From contig CAXTZG010000001.1 in assembly GCA_964248625.1 (NCBI GenBank), positions 62,001-126,000 on the forward strand: a stretch of 64,000 bases of DNA, written 5' to 3'. Numbering within the stretch: position 1 is the first letter of the stretch; every line of letters starts with the position of its first letter. The notes under the pieces were generated by a model that was given only the letters and a program-made list of their open reading frames with translations, was not told where the DNA came from and did not search any database. Position numbers and translations under genes: made by a program. The DNA comes from Lichenicola sp964248625. Lineage in GTDB: Bacteria; Pseudomonadota; Alphaproteobacteria; Acetobacterales; Acetobacteraceae. Positions 8,662 to 17,547 of this stretch are shown one piece after another.

Positions 8662-9732
8662 ATGACCAGGATCACGCGACGCCAGTTCTCGCTGCTGGCG
8701 ACCGCAAGTGCGGCGGCACTTGCCGCCGGCACCGGCCTTCCCGCTCCGGCCCTGGCGGCGGCGGCCGTCGATGCCAGCGGGGTGCCCAAGGACATCAGCG
8801 CCGGGGCCACCAAGAAATACTCGATCGCCACGGTGGTGAAAGTCGACGGCATCGCCTGGTTCGACCGCATGCGCGTCGGCGTGAAGCAGTTCGGCGCCGA
8901 TCAGGGCCACGACACCTGGATGGTGGGACCGAGCCAGGCGGACGCGGCGGCACAGGTGCAGATCGTCGAGAGCCTGATCGCGCAGGGGGTGGATGCCATC
9001 TGCATCGTGCCCTTCTCGGTCGAGGCGGTGGAGCCGGTGCTGCAGAAGGCGCGCGGGCGCGGCATCGTGGTGATCTCGCACGAGGCCTCCAACCTTGCCG
9101 CGACCGACTACGACATCGAGGCGTTCGACAACCACGCCTACGGCGCCAAGCTGATGCAGGATCTCGGCCAGCAGATGGGCGGCACCGGCCAGTATGTCGC
9201 TACCGTCGGCAGCCTGACCTCGACGTCGCAGAACGAGTGGATCGACGGCGCCGTCGCCTACCAGGCGGCGAACTTCCCCAAGATGAGTCAGGTCACCCGG
9301 CGCATCGAGACCAACGACGACGCCACCACCGACTACAACAAGCTGAAGGAGATCCTGACCACCTATCCGGATCTGCGCGGCATCCTTGGCGCGCCGATGC
9401 CGACCTCGGCCGGCGCCGGGCGCCTGATCGCCGAGCGTGGCTTGAAAGGAAAGTTGTTCTTTTCCGGCACCGGGCTGGTGTCGGTGGCCGGCCAGTATCT
9501 CAAGGACGGCGACATCGACTACATCCAGTTCTGGGACCCGGCGATTGCCGGCTACGCCATGAACGTGCTGGCGGTGATGGCGCTGGCCAAGAAGCCGATC
9601 AAGGCCGGGCTGAATATCGGCCTCAAGGGCTACAACGACCTCAAGGCCAACGACCCGAAGCGCGCCAACGTGCTGTTCGGCGCGGGCTGGGTCGGCGTCA
9701 CCAAGGCCAACATGGGCGAGTACAACTTCTAG
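8662..9732 (+). CDS. Sugar-binding protein of ABC importer, Tat-exported
   Basis: 356-residue periplasmic binding protein (Peripla_BP_4; rhamnose/autoinducer-2-like subgroup by overall look). The N terminus TRITRRQFSLLATASAAALA carries a twin-arginine motif followed by a hydrophobic stretch ending PALA|AAA, so export of a folded protein by Tat is predicted. The mature protein has YSIATVVKVDGIAWFDRMRVG near residue 52 and GVDAICIVPFSVEAVEP near 110, typical of sugar-binding clefts. It is followed closely by its ATPase and two permeases. The gene context suggests deoxyribose or a deoxynucleoside as ligand; that is inference. Confidence 0.9.
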   Translation: MTRITRRQFSLLATASAAALAAGTGLPAPALAAAAVDASGVPKDISAGATKKYSIATVVKVDGIAWFDRMRVGVKQFGADQGHDTWMVGPSQADAAAQVQIVESLIAQGVDAICIVPFSVEAVEPVLQKARGRGIVVISHEASNLAATDYDIEAFDNHAYGAKLMQDLGQQMGGTGQYVATVGSLTSTSQNEWIDGAVAYQAANFPKMSQVTRRIETNDDATTDYNKLKEILTTYPDLRGILGAPMPTSAGAGRLIAERGLKGKLFFSGTGLVSVAGQYLKDGDIDYIQFWDPAIAGYAMNVLAVMALAKKPIKAGLNIGLKGYNDLKANDPKRANVLFGAGWVGVTKANMGEYNF

Positions 9733-9748
9733 CCGGCAGGATCCGCCG

Positions 9749-11258
9749 GTGGCCGTGCCCCTGCTAGAGCTGCGCGACGTCGCCAAGCATTTCGCCGGCG
9801 TGAAGGCGCTGGACGGCGTGTCGCTCAGCATCGCACCCGGCGAGATCCACTGCCTCGCCGGCGAGAACGGCTCGGGCAAGTCGACGCTGATCAAGGTGAT
9901 TTCCGGGGTCAACACGGTCGATCGCGGCGCCATCCTGATCGACGGCGCCGAGGTCGCCGGCATGACGCCGCGCCACGCGATCGGGCTCGGGGTGCAGGTG
10001 ATCTATCAGGACTTCTCGCTGTTCGGGAACCTGACCGTCGCCGAGAACCTGTCGATCGGCGACGAGCTGCGCCACCGGCGCCGGATCGTCAGCTGGCGGC
10101 GCATGCGCGCGCATGCGGAGGCCGCGGTGCAACGGCTCGGCGTGCATCTCGATCTCGATGCCGCCACCGACAGCCTGCCCACCTCCGGACGGCAGCTGGT
10201 CGCCATCGCCCGGGCGCTGACGGCCGACCCGCGCCTGCTGATCATGGACGAGCCGACCACCGCCCTGACCGGACGCGAGGTCGCCACCCTGTTCGGCGTG
10301 GTGCGCGACATCCAGGCGCGCGGCATCGCGGTGCTGTTCGTCAGCCACAAGATGCGCGAGATGCTCGACATCAGCGAGCGCCTCACCGTGATGCGCTCCG
10401 GGCGCGTGGTCGCCGGCGGCCCGATCGCCGAGTTCGACAAGGCCGCCATCACGCGCGCCATGACCGGCAGCGACATCGCCGAGGAACCGTATCACTGGAC
10501 GCGGCCGGCCAGCGCGCAGGCGCCGCTGCTGGAGGTCGAGGGGCTGACGGTGCCGGGCGAGCTCGACGACGTGTCGCTGCGGCTGATGCCGGGCGAGATC
10601 GTCGGCATCTCCGGCCTGCTGGGCTCCGGCCGCACCGAGCTGGCGCTGGCGCTGTTCGGCATGCGGCCGCGCTATCGCGGCACGATCCGGCTGGACGGGC
10701 ACGAGGTCCGCCTCGACAGCGTGCGCCGCGCCATCGCGCACCGCATCGCCTATGTGCCGGAGGACCGCCTGACCGAGGGGCTGTTCCTGCCGGAAACGAT
10801 CGACCGCAACATCATCGCCACCTCGCTGGGCGCGCTGAGCCGGTTCGGGCTGCTGCGGAGCCGGGCGGCCAACGACGCCGCCGCGGAAACGATCTCCGGG
10901 ATGGCCATCGCCACGCCGACCGGCAACCGGCCGGTGATGCAGCTTTCCGGTGGCAACCAGCAGCGCGTGGTGATCGGCCGCTGGCTGCTGCAGGAGCCGC
11001 GGCTGCTGATCCTGAACGGGCCGACGGTGGGNNNNNNNNNNNNNNNNNNNNNNNNNNNNNNNNNNNNNNNNNNNNNNNNNNNNNNNNNAACGCGGCCTCG
11101 GCGTGCTGATGATCTCCGACGACCTCCCCGAGCTCGCCTCCAACTGCAACCGCATCCTGGTCATGCATCGCGGCCGGCTGGTGGCGGAGCTTCCGGGCGA
11201 CGCCCCGGTGCCTGAGCGCGAGCGCGACCTGTCCGACCGGCTGAAGGCGCTGGCATGA
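9749..11258 (+). CDS. CUT2-type sugar ABC transporter ATP-binding protein, interrupted by assembly gap
   Basis: RbsA-like double ATPase. NBD1 has Walker A GENGSGKST near residue 38 and LLIMDEPTTALTG near 165. NBD2 has GLLGSGRTELALALFG near 288, signature LSGGNQQRVVIGR near 395 and Walker B LLILNGPTVG just before the N run. After the gap the protein resumes RGLGVLMISDDLPELA and ends at TGA 11256-11258. Across the gap the frame must shift: two codon bases precede it and two belong to the codon after it, so the true missing length is 3k+2, not 57. Comparison with relatives suggests about 56 nt. LNGPTVG in place of LDEPTRG is a variation I recognise from this subgroup. The start is GTG at 9749 after CAGGA. 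Confidence 0.9.
11032..11088. other. Assembly gap (57 N)
   Basis: A run of 57 N lies inside the second nucleotide-binding domain of the ABC ATPase. The coding frames on each side require a missing length congruent to 2 modulo 3, so 57 is only an estimate. Confidence 0.95.
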
Positions 11259-11304
11259 GGAAGGCGCTGGCATGAGGAAGGCTGGCATGAGCGCGCGGGC
11301 ATGA
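11255..11304 (+). repeat. Repeated stop/start junction with two overlapping mini-ORFs
   Basis: The unit GGCATGAGGAAGGC(GCT) is repeated between the ATPase and the permease gene. The ATPase stop overlaps ATG 11255; that mini-ORF (MRKALA) ends in a TGA overlapping ATG 11272; the second (MRKAGMSARA) ends in a TGA overlapping the permease ATG at 11301. Each link is an ATGA junction, so ribosomes could in principle pass from gene to gene by successive termination-reinitiation. It probably arose by short tandem duplication of a coupling site. Whether the mini-ORFs are translated is unknown. Confidence 0.6.
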
Positions 11305-12323
11305 GCGCCATGACGGTCCCGGATCCGGTGCGTCCGGGCCTGCTGCGTCCGCTGCTGCGGCGTCCGGAACTGGCGGTCGCCGCGGTCGCCGTGCTGGCGA
11401 TGCTGATCATCGGCGCCATCAACCCGGCCTTCTGGAACGCGGCCAACCTGTTCAGCCTGCTGCGCGCCAACGTCATCACCGGCATCCTCGCACTCGGCGT
11501 GATGATCGTGATGCTGTCGGGCGGCATCGACGTGTCGTTTCCCGCCTTCGCCATCGCCGCGATGTATCTCACCATCAAGGCGATGATCGCGCTGCCCTAT
11601 GACGGGGTGGTGCTGCCCTTCCTCCTGTCGACCTGCATCGGGCTCACGCTTGGGCTGGTGAACGCGGTGTTCGTGCACGGCCTGCGCATGATCCCGCTGA
11701 TCGTGACGCTCGGCACCGGCACCGCGGTGCGCGGCTTCCTGCTGGGGGCGGTGAGTGCCAGCCAGATCAACATCGACCAGATGCCGCCTTCGCTGATCGC
11801 CTTCGGCCGCGCCGAGTTCGTGCATGTCACGCAGGCCAACGGCGAGCATGTCGGACTGTCGGCGATGGTGCTGGTGTATCTGGCGCTGGCGCTGGCCGTG
11901 CACCTGCTGCTGCGGCACACGCTGATCGGACGCAGCATCTACGCGCTGGGCGGCGGCGAGGAGGCCGCCCGGCGTGCCGGCTTCAGCGTGCGCGGCACCA
12001 CCTTCTTCATCTACGGGCTGGCCGGAGCACTCGCGGGCTTCGCCGGCCTGCTGCACGGCTCGATGATCTGGATCGCCAACCCGCACGACATGGTGGGCAC
12101 CGAGATCGACGTGATCGCTTCCGTCGTGCTGGGCGGCGTCAGCATCTTCGGCGGCCGCGGCAGCGTCGTCGGCACCATGCTCGGCGTGTTCACGCTGGTC
12201 ATGCTGAGCAACAGCCTGATCGTCATGCATATCGACACCACCTGGCAGCGCATCGTCATCGGCGCGATCGTCATCGTGGCTGCCGGCGTGACCTCCTGGC
12301 GCGACCGGAAGCGCGGCGCATGA
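11301..12323 (+). CDS. CUT2-type sugar ABC transporter permease 1
   Basis: 340-residue polytopic membrane protein of the RbsC/LsrC family. It has about nine to ten hydrophobic segments, the motif LSGGIDVSFPAFA near residue 70 (variant of the family LSGGIDLSVG), ALGGGEEAARRAGF near 215 and GGVSIFGGRGSVVGT near 275. The start is ATG at 11301 in an ATGA junction with the preceding mini-ORF. It overlaps the next permease by 4 nt. Two non-identical permeases in one operon imply a heterodimeric channel, as in LsrC/LsrD. It should import the sugar handled by DeoC and the kinase. Confidence 0.92.
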   Translation: MSAMTVPDPVRPGLLRPLLRRPELAVAAVAVLAMLIIGAINPAFWNAANLFSLLRANVITGILALGVMIVMLSGGIDVSFPAFAIAAMYLTIKAMIALPYDGVVLPFLLSTCIGLTLGLVNAVFVHGLRMIPLIVTLGTGTAVRGFLLGAVSASQINIDQMPPSLIAFGRAEFVHVTQANGEHVGLSAMVLVYLALALAVHLLLRHTLIGRSIYALGGGEEAARRAGFSVRGTTFFIYGLAGALAGFAGLLHGSMIWIANPHDMVGTEIDVIASVVLGGVSIFGGRGSVVGTMLGVFTLVMLSNSLIVMHIDTTWQRIVIGAIVIVAAGVTSWRDRKRGA

Positions 12324-13327
12324 GTGCCGCCGCCGGGCGCGGGCGCCTGCACCGTCTGCGCAGCCTCGATCCGGCGCTGCTGCAGCTGGTGGGGCTGACC
12401 GCGCTGATCTTTGTCGCGATGTCGCTGCTCGACCCGCAGAAGTTCCTGCGGCCCTACGTGTTCGAATCGATCACCTACGTGGCGCCCGAGCTCGGGCTGC
12501 TGTCGATCGCGATGATGCTGGCAATGCTGACCGGCGGCATCGACCTGTCGGTGATCGGCATCGCCAACCTGTCCGGCATCCTGGCGGGCCTGTTCTTCCA
12601 CGCCCGCGGCGGCGCGCATGGGCCGGGGCTGATGCAGCTGGGCGCCGGGCCGGTGCTGCTCGGCATCGCCCTCTCGCTCGGTGTCGGGCTGGCCGGCGGC
12701 GCCATCAACGGGCTGCTGATCGCGCGCGCGCGCATCACCCCGATCCTGGCGACCATCGGCTCCGGCCAGATCTTCACCGGCATCGCCCTGGTGCTGACCG
12801 GCGGCCCGGCGGTGGTGGGCTTTCCGGCCCTCTGGAGCGCCATCGGCAACGGCCAGCTGTTCGGCATCGCGGTGCCGCTGCTGGTGTTCCTGGTGGTCGC
12901 CGTGCTGGTGGCGGTGATGCTGGCCCGCTCGCCGTTCGGGATCGCGCTGAAGCTGATCGGCACCAACCCGCGCGCCGCCCGCTTCGCCGGCCTGCGCACC
13001 GGCCGCACGGTGTTCCTGTCCTATGTGCTGAGCGGCGGGCTCGCCAGCATCGCCGGCATCATCCTGTCCGGCCGGGTCAATGCCGCCAAGTCCGACTACG
13101 GCGTCTCCTATCTGCTGGAGGCGGTGCTGATCGCGGTGCTCGGCGGCACCAATCCTGCCGGCGGGCGCGGCTCGGTGCCGGGCATCGTGCTGGCGCTGCT
13201 GGCGCTGATGCTGCTGTCGTCGGGGCTGCAGCTGATGCGGTTCAGCAACTTCCTGGTCGACTTCATCTGGGGCGCCTTCCTGCTGCTGTCGATCGCGCTC
13301 AACGCGCTGCGCAGCCGGAGGCGCTGA
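12320..13327 (+). CDS. CUT2-type sugar ABC transporter permease 2
   Basis: 335-residue partner permease of the same family. It has LTGGIDLSVIGIANLSG near residue 72, IGTNPRAARFAGLRTG near 212 and LGGTNPAGGRGSVPG near 270, with about nine to ten membrane segments. The ATG overlaps the stop of permease 1 (ATGA), so the two should be made in equal amounts. The sequence is clearly diverged from permease 1 rather than a recent duplicate, consistent with a heteromeric importer. Confidence 0.92.
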   Translation: MSAAAGRGRLHRLRSLDPALLQLVGLTALIFVAMSLLDPQKFLRPYVFESITYVAPELGLLSIAMMLAMLTGGIDLSVIGIANLSGILAGLFFHARGGAHGPGLMQLGAGPVLLGIALSLGVGLAGGAINGLLIARARITPILATIGSGQIFTGIALVLTGGPAVVGFPALWSAIGNGQLFGIAVPLLVFLVVAVLVAVMLARSPFGIALKLIGTNPRAARFAGLRTGRTVFLSYVLSGGLASIAGIILSGRVNAAKSDYGVSYLLEAVLIAVLGGTNPAGGRGSVPGIVLALLALMLLSSGLQLMRFSNFLVDFIWGAFLLLSIALNALRSRRR

Positions 13328-13331
13328 GCCG

Positions 13332-14486
13332 ATGCCGCGTCTTGCCGCCGTTCCGCTGCACCGCGACGAGCTGACCCGGGCCGACCGGACGGTGATCGAG
13401 CTGGACGGGCTGTCGGCTTCCCTGTTCCGCTACGACAGCGGCATCGAGGCGCTGCGCCTGCGCAACGGTCGCGGCGAGCTGGTGATCCTGCCCTGGTTCG
13501 GCCAGATGATCTGGGACGCGCGGTTCGACGGCGTGGGGCTGACGATGCGCAGCGGCTTCGAGATGCCGCTGCCGTCGGACAGCATCGCCGGCACCTATGG
13601 CTGCTTTGCGTTCCATAGCGGCCTGCTGCGCAACGGCGTACCGGGACCTGCCGACGATCACGCCGCCCATGGGGAGTTCCCGTGCGCGTCGATGCGCCGG
13701 GCCTGGCTCGAGCTGCACGACGAGGATGGCGTGCGGTCGCTGCGCGTGGTCAGCGAGCGCGATCACGTGGTCGGCTTCGGGCCGCGCTACCGCGCCTGGC
13801 CATCGGTCACGCTGGCGCAGGATGCCACGCGGTTCGACATGGCGCTCTCGGTCGAGAACCGCTCAGGCCGGCCGATGGAGCTGATGTACATGGCCCACGT
13901 GAATTTCGCCTTCGTGGCGGGCGGGCAGATCGTGCAGCCGGCGCCGTTCGCGCCCGGCACCGTCAGGGTGCGTCGCGCGGTGCCGGCCCATGTCCGGCCG
14001 AACCAGGCCTATCTCGCTTTGATCGACGCGCTGGCCGAGGCGCCGGAGCGCATGGCGAGCCTTGATGAGCCGGAGCGCTACGATCCCGAGCAGGTGTTCT
14101 ACGTGAACGGGCTCGGCACCGACGCGGCCGGGCAGACCGCGCTGATGCTCCGCCGTCCGGAGGGCGATGCCTTCGCGATCGACTATGCCCCGGCCCAGCT
14201 GCCGCACTGCGTGCGCTGGATCCTCGACGATCCCGACCAGGGCGTCGCCGCCTTCGCGCTGCCCTCGACCTGCGAGCCGGAAGGCTACGCGGCCGAGCTG
14301 CGCAAGGGGCATGTGCGGATCCTGCCGCCGGGCGGCGAGGCGCGGTTCGCGCTGACGCTGGGCTATCTCGATGCAGCGCAGGCCGTGCTGATGGCGCAGC
14401 GCATCGCGGCCCTGCAATCCGGCCCCCTGCAACCCGGCCCCCTGCAACCTGGCCCCCTGCAACCTGGCCAAGGAGGCGCGCCATGA
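13332..14486 (+). CDS. DUF4432 / aldose-1-epimerase-like protein
   Basis: 384-residue protein of the galactose-mutarotase-like fold, DUF4432 family by resemblance: LVILPWFGQMIWDARFDG near residue 50, HGEFPC near 115 and MYMAHVNFAFV near 182, with histidines in positions expected for a sugar-binding cleft. Its place between the importer and the kinase suggests it interconverts anomers or ring forms of the imported deoxy sugar before phosphorylation; this is inference. The C terminus carries four copies of a Gly-Pro-Leu-Gln-Pro-like unit encoded by a 15-bp tandem repeat, which is not part of the fold. Its stop overlaps the kinase start. Confidence 0.78.
   Translation: MPRLAAVPLHRDELTRADRTVIELDGLSASLFRYDSGIEALRLRNGRGELVILPWFGQMIWDARFDGVGLTMRSGFEMPLPSDSIAGTYGCFAFHSGLLRNGVPGPADDHAAHGEFPCASMRRAWLELHDEDGVRSLRVVSERDHVVGFGPRYRAWPSVTLAQDATRFDMALSVENRSGRPMELMYMAHVNFAFVAGGQIVQPAPFAPGTVRVRRAVPAHVRPNQAYLALIDALAEAPERMASLDEPERYDPEQVFYVNGLGTDAAGQTALMLRRPEGDAFAIDYAPAQLPHCVRWILDDPDQGVAAFALPSTCEPEGYAAELRKGHVRILPPGGEARFALTLGYLDAAQAVLMAQRIAALQSGPLQPGPLQPGPLQPGQGGAP
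14411..14470 (+). repeat. Four-copy 15-bp tandem repeat at a gene 3' end
   Basis: Four adjacent copies of CCTGCAAYCYGGCCM (14411, 14426, 14441, 14456) encode a Pro/Gln/Leu/Gly-rich tail on the DUF4432 protein. The last copy abuts the AAGGAGG ribosome site of the ribokinase gene. Being in-frame with a length divisible by three, copy number can vary without breaking the gene. Confidence 0.9.
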
Positions 14487-15427
14487 GCGCACGCATCGGC
14501 GTGATCGGCAGCAACATGGTCGACCTGGTCACCACGGTGGTGCGCATGCCCCAGCTCGGCGAGACGCTGGAGGCGCCGCGCTTCGAGATGGGCGCAGGCG
14601 GCAAGGGCGCCAACCAGGCGGCGGCGGCGGCCAAGCTCGGCGCCGACGTGCTGATGGTCAGCCGGGTCGGCGACGACCTGTTCGGGGCCGACACGCGGCG
14701 CAACCTGGAGCGGCTCGGCATCGACAGCCGCCACGTGCGCGCCGTGCCCGGCAGCTCCAGCGGCGTCGCGCCGATCTTCGTCGATGCGCAGGGCAACAAC
14801 AGCATCCTGATCGTCAAGGGCGCCAACGACCACCTGCTGCCGGCCGACATCGACGAGGCGGCGGACGACCTGCTCGGCTGCGACCTGATCCTGCTGCAGC
14901 TCGAGATCCCGCTCGACACCGTCTATCACGCCATCGACTGGGCGCGAACGAACAACAAGCGGGTGCTGCTCAACCCGGCGCCGGCCACCGCCACGCTGTC
15001 GCTGGAGCGGATCGCCGGGGTCGACTTCTTCATGCCCAACCAGACCGAGCTCGCGATCCTGACCGGGCTGCCGACGGAAGACCGCCTGCAGGCGGAGCGG
15101 GCGGCGCGGCATCTGCTGGAGCGCGGCATGGGGACGATCGTGGTGACGCTCGGCGCCGACGGCGCGCTGCTGGTCACCCGCGACGAGACGCTGCACGTGC
15201 CACCGGTCCGGGTGCAGCCGCGCGACACCACCGGCGCGGGCGACGCGTTCATCGGCGCGTTTGCGGCGCACTACGTGGCGCAGGGCGATGTGCGCGCGGC
15301 ACTGCGGCAGGCGACCCGCTACGCCGCCCATTCGGTGACCCGGAGCGGCACGCAGAAGGCGTTCGCCAGCCGCGAGGAGTTCACCGAGTTCTGTCTGGAA
15401 CATGTGCCGGCAGACGGCGCAGACTAG
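14483..15427 (+). CDS. PfkB-family sugar kinase, ribokinase/deoxyribokinase
   Basis: 314-residue ribokinase-like enzyme. It has the substrate-site motif GAGGKGANQAAAAAKLG near residue 36, NPAPAT near 170 and the ATP/catalytic motif DTTGAGDAFIGAF near 250 (the Asp of GAGD is the catalytic base). It phosphorylates the C5 hydroxyl of a pentose. In an operon headed by deoC and containing an acetaldehyde dehydrogenase, 2-deoxyribose is the likelier substrate than ribose, but the sequence alone does not distinguish them. The start is ATG at 14483 with AAGGAGG about 6 nt upstream, overlapping the previous stop by 4 nt. Confidence 0.9.
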   Translation: MSARIGVIGSNMVDLVTTVVRMPQLGETLEAPRFEMGAGGKGANQAAAAAKLGADVLMVSRVGDDLFGADTRRNLERLGIDSRHVRAVPGSSSGVAPIFVDAQGNNSILIVKGANDHLLPADIDEAADDLLGCDLILLQLEIPLDTVYHAIDWARTNNKRVLLNPAPATATLSLERIAGVDFFMPNQTELAILTGLPTEDRLQAERAARHLLERGMGTIVVTLGADGALLVTRDETLHVPPVRVQPRDTTGAGDAFIGAFAAHYVAQGDVRAALRQATRYAAHSVTRSGTQKAFASREEFTEFCLEHVPADGAD

Positions 15428-15484
15428 GCTCACATCAAGCGGGCCGCCGCGCACCGGTCGAGACCCGCGCAGGGAGAGAACGTC

Positions 15485-17005
15485 ATGGTCGAGAAAACCC
15501 TGGCCGAGGTCGCCAAGTCGATCGCGATCCGTCCGCACTACGACAACTTCATCGGCGGCCGGTGGGTGGCGGCGACCCGCGGCCAGACCTTCGACAACAT
15601 CTCGCCGATCGACGGCCAGGTGATCTGCACCGTCGCCCGCTCGACGGCCGAGGATGTCGAGCTGGCCCTCGATGCGGCGCACGCCGCCAGCGAGGCCTGG
15701 GGCGACACCTCGCCCGCCGAGCGCGCGCGCGTGCTGCTGCGCATCGCCGACCGGATGGAAGAGCGGCTCGACCTGCTGGCCCTGGTCGAGACCATCGACA
15801 ACGGCAAGCCGATCCGCGAAACCACCGCCGCCGACCTGCCGCTGGCGGTCGACCATTTCCGCTATTTCGCCGGCTGCCTGCGCGCCCAGGAAGGCGCGCT
15901 TTCGGAGATCGACCACGACACGGTCGCCTACCACTTCCACGAGCCGCTCGGCGTGGTGGCGCAGATCATCCCGTGGAACTTCCCGCTGCTGATGGCGGTC
16001 TGGAAGCTTGCCCCAGCACTTGCCGCCGGCAACTGCATCGTGCTGAAGCCGGCCGAGCAGACGCCGATGTCGATCATGGTCTGGGCCGACATCGTCGCCG
16101 ACCTGCTGCCGCCGGGCGTGCTCAACATCGTCAACGGCTTCGGCGTCGAGGTCGGCAAGCCGCTGGCGCAGAGCCCGCGCGTGGCCAAGGTCGCCTTCAC
16201 CGGCGAGACCACCACCGGGCGGCTGATCATGCAGTACGCGTCGGAGAACATCATCCCCGTCACGCTGGAGCTCGGCGGCAAGTCGCCCAACATCTTCTTC
16301 GCCGACGTGATGGCCGAGGAGGACGACTTCCTGGACAAGGCGCTCGAGGGCTTCTCGATGTTCGCGCTCAACCAGGGCGAGGTCTGCACCTGCCCGTCGC
16401 GCGCGCTGGTGCATGAGAGCATCTACGACCGCTTCATGGAAAAGGCGATCGCCCGCGTCGGCCGGATCAAGATGGGCAACCCGCTGGACGCCGGCACCAT
16501 GATCGGCGCGCAGGCCTCCAACGACCAGCTGCAGAAGATCCTGTCCTACATCGACATCGGCGCCCAGGAAGGGGCAAGGACCCTGATCGGCGGCGAGCGC
16601 GCCGATGTCGGGCCCGAGCTCAAGGACGGCTTCTACATGCAGCCCACCGTGCTCGAAGGCCATAACCGCATGCGCATCTTCCAGGAGGAGATCTTCGGGC
16701 CGGTGCTGTCGGTCACGCGGTTCAAGGACGACGCCGACGCGCTGGCGCTGGCCAACGACACGCTGTACGGCCTGGGCGCCGGGGTCTGGACCCGCGACGG
16801 CACGCGCGCCTACCGGTTCGGCCGGGCGATCAAGGCCGGCCGGGTCTGGACCAACTGCTACCATCTCTATCCCGCCCATGCGGCATTCGGCGGCTACAAG
16901 AAGTCCGGTATCGGCCGCGAGAACCACAAGGTCATGCTCGACCACTACCAGCAGACCAAGAACATGCTGGTCAGCTACAGCCCCAAGGCGCTGGGCTTCT
17001 TCTGA
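15485..17005 (+). CDS. aldB: NAD(P)-dependent acetaldehyde dehydrogenase, AldB-like
   Basis: 506-residue aldehyde dehydrogenase closely resembling E. coli AldB along its length. It has the opening HYDNFIGGRWVA, the NAD site GQ/AQIIPWNFPLLMAVWK near residue 160, the general-base region VTLELGGKSPNIFF near 260 and the catalytic cysteine in NQGEVCTCPSRAL near 300. It should oxidise the acetaldehyde released by DeoC to acetate, preventing toxicity and yielding reducing power. The start is ATG at 15485 with GGGAGAG upstream. It lies 57 nt after the kinase and is followed 10 nt later by a DUF779 gene, a pairing I know from other AldB/ExaC-type loci. Confidence 0.93.
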   Translation: MVEKTLAEVAKSIAIRPHYDNFIGGRWVAATRGQTFDNISPIDGQVICTVARSTAEDVELALDAAHAASEAWGDTSPAERARVLLRIADRMEERLDLLALVETIDNGKPIRETTAADLPLAVDHFRYFAGCLRAQEGALSEIDHDTVAYHFHEPLGVVAQIIPWNFPLLMAVWKLAPALAAGNCIVLKPAEQTPMSIMVWADIVADLLPPGVLNIVNGFGVEVGKPLAQSPRVAKVAFTGETTTGRLIMQYASENIIPVTLELGGKSPNIFFADVMAEEDDFLDKALEGFSMFALNQGEVCTCPSRALVHESIYDRFMEKAIARVGRIKMGNPLDAGTMIGAQASNDQLQKILSYIDIGAQEGARTLIGGERADVGPELKDGFYMQPTVLEGHNRMRIFQEEIFGPVLSVTRFKDDADALALANDTLYGLGAGVWTRDGTRAYRFGRAIKAGRVWTNCYHLYPAHAAFGGYKKSGIGRENHKVMLDHYQQTKNMLVSYSPKALGFF

Positions 17006-17015
17006 GGCCGTCGCC

Positions 17016-17402
17016 ATGGTGGAGCAACCGGTCCCGCGCGTCGCCGTCACCGAGGCGGCGCGCCTGATGATCCGGCAGCTGCAGGATCGCCACGGGCCGC
17101 TGATGTTCCACCAGTCGGGCGGCTGCTGCGACGGCTCGTCACCGATGTGCTATCCGGCGGGCGAGTTCCGCACCGGCGCGCAGGACGTCCATCTCGGCAC
17201 GATCGAGGAGGCCGAGGTCTATATCGGCGCCGCCCAGCATGCGCTCTGGTCGCACACCCAGCTGATCATCGACCTGGTGCCGGGCCGCGGCTCGGGCTTC
17301 TCCCTGGAAGCGCCCGAGGGCGTGCGCTTCCTCACCCGGAGCCGCGTCTTCAGCGATGCCGAGATGGCACGGCTGAACCAGGACCTGCATGCCGGTGCCT
17401 GA
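17016..17402 (+). CDS. DUF779 protein, aldehyde-dehydrogenase-associated
   Basis: 128-residue small protein with the DUF779 signature: HQSGGCCDGSSPMCYP near residue 35 (a cysteine cluster) and IYIGAAQHALW-like and DLVPGRGSGFSLEAPEG segments. Biochemical function is unknown, but such genes commonly follow AldB-type aldehyde dehydrogenases. A role in supporting the dehydrogenase, perhaps through the CC...C motif, is inference. The start is ATG at 17016, 10 nt after the aldB stop. The same frame is open far upstream within aldB but is antiparallel in composition to a real protein there. Confidence 0.85.
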   Translation: MVEQPVPRVAVTEAARLMIRQLQDRHGPLMFHQSGGCCDGSSPMCYPAGEFRTGAQDVHLGTIEEAEVYIGAAQHALWSHTQLIIDLVPGRGSGFSLEAPEGVRFLTRSRVFSDAEMARLNQDLHAGA

Positions 17403-17547
17403 GCCCATGTGTATCGGCTCCCGGCGCCGGCATCATCCTGCGCCGGCTTGCGCCTGAAGACGCCAGAACGGTCCTGATACGTCCAGATCTCCCACCACAG
17501 GCCGCCGCGTCAGGATCGCGACGGCAGCAAGAGCAAGGAAACGAGCC

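Noticed and set aside
14363..17050. Very long open frame on the minus strand opposite the kinase and aldehyde dehydrogenase genes
   Set aside because: It is antisense to strongly conserved genes, is rich in Arg/His/Gln/Asp and has no domain; long antisense frames are expected at about 70% GC.
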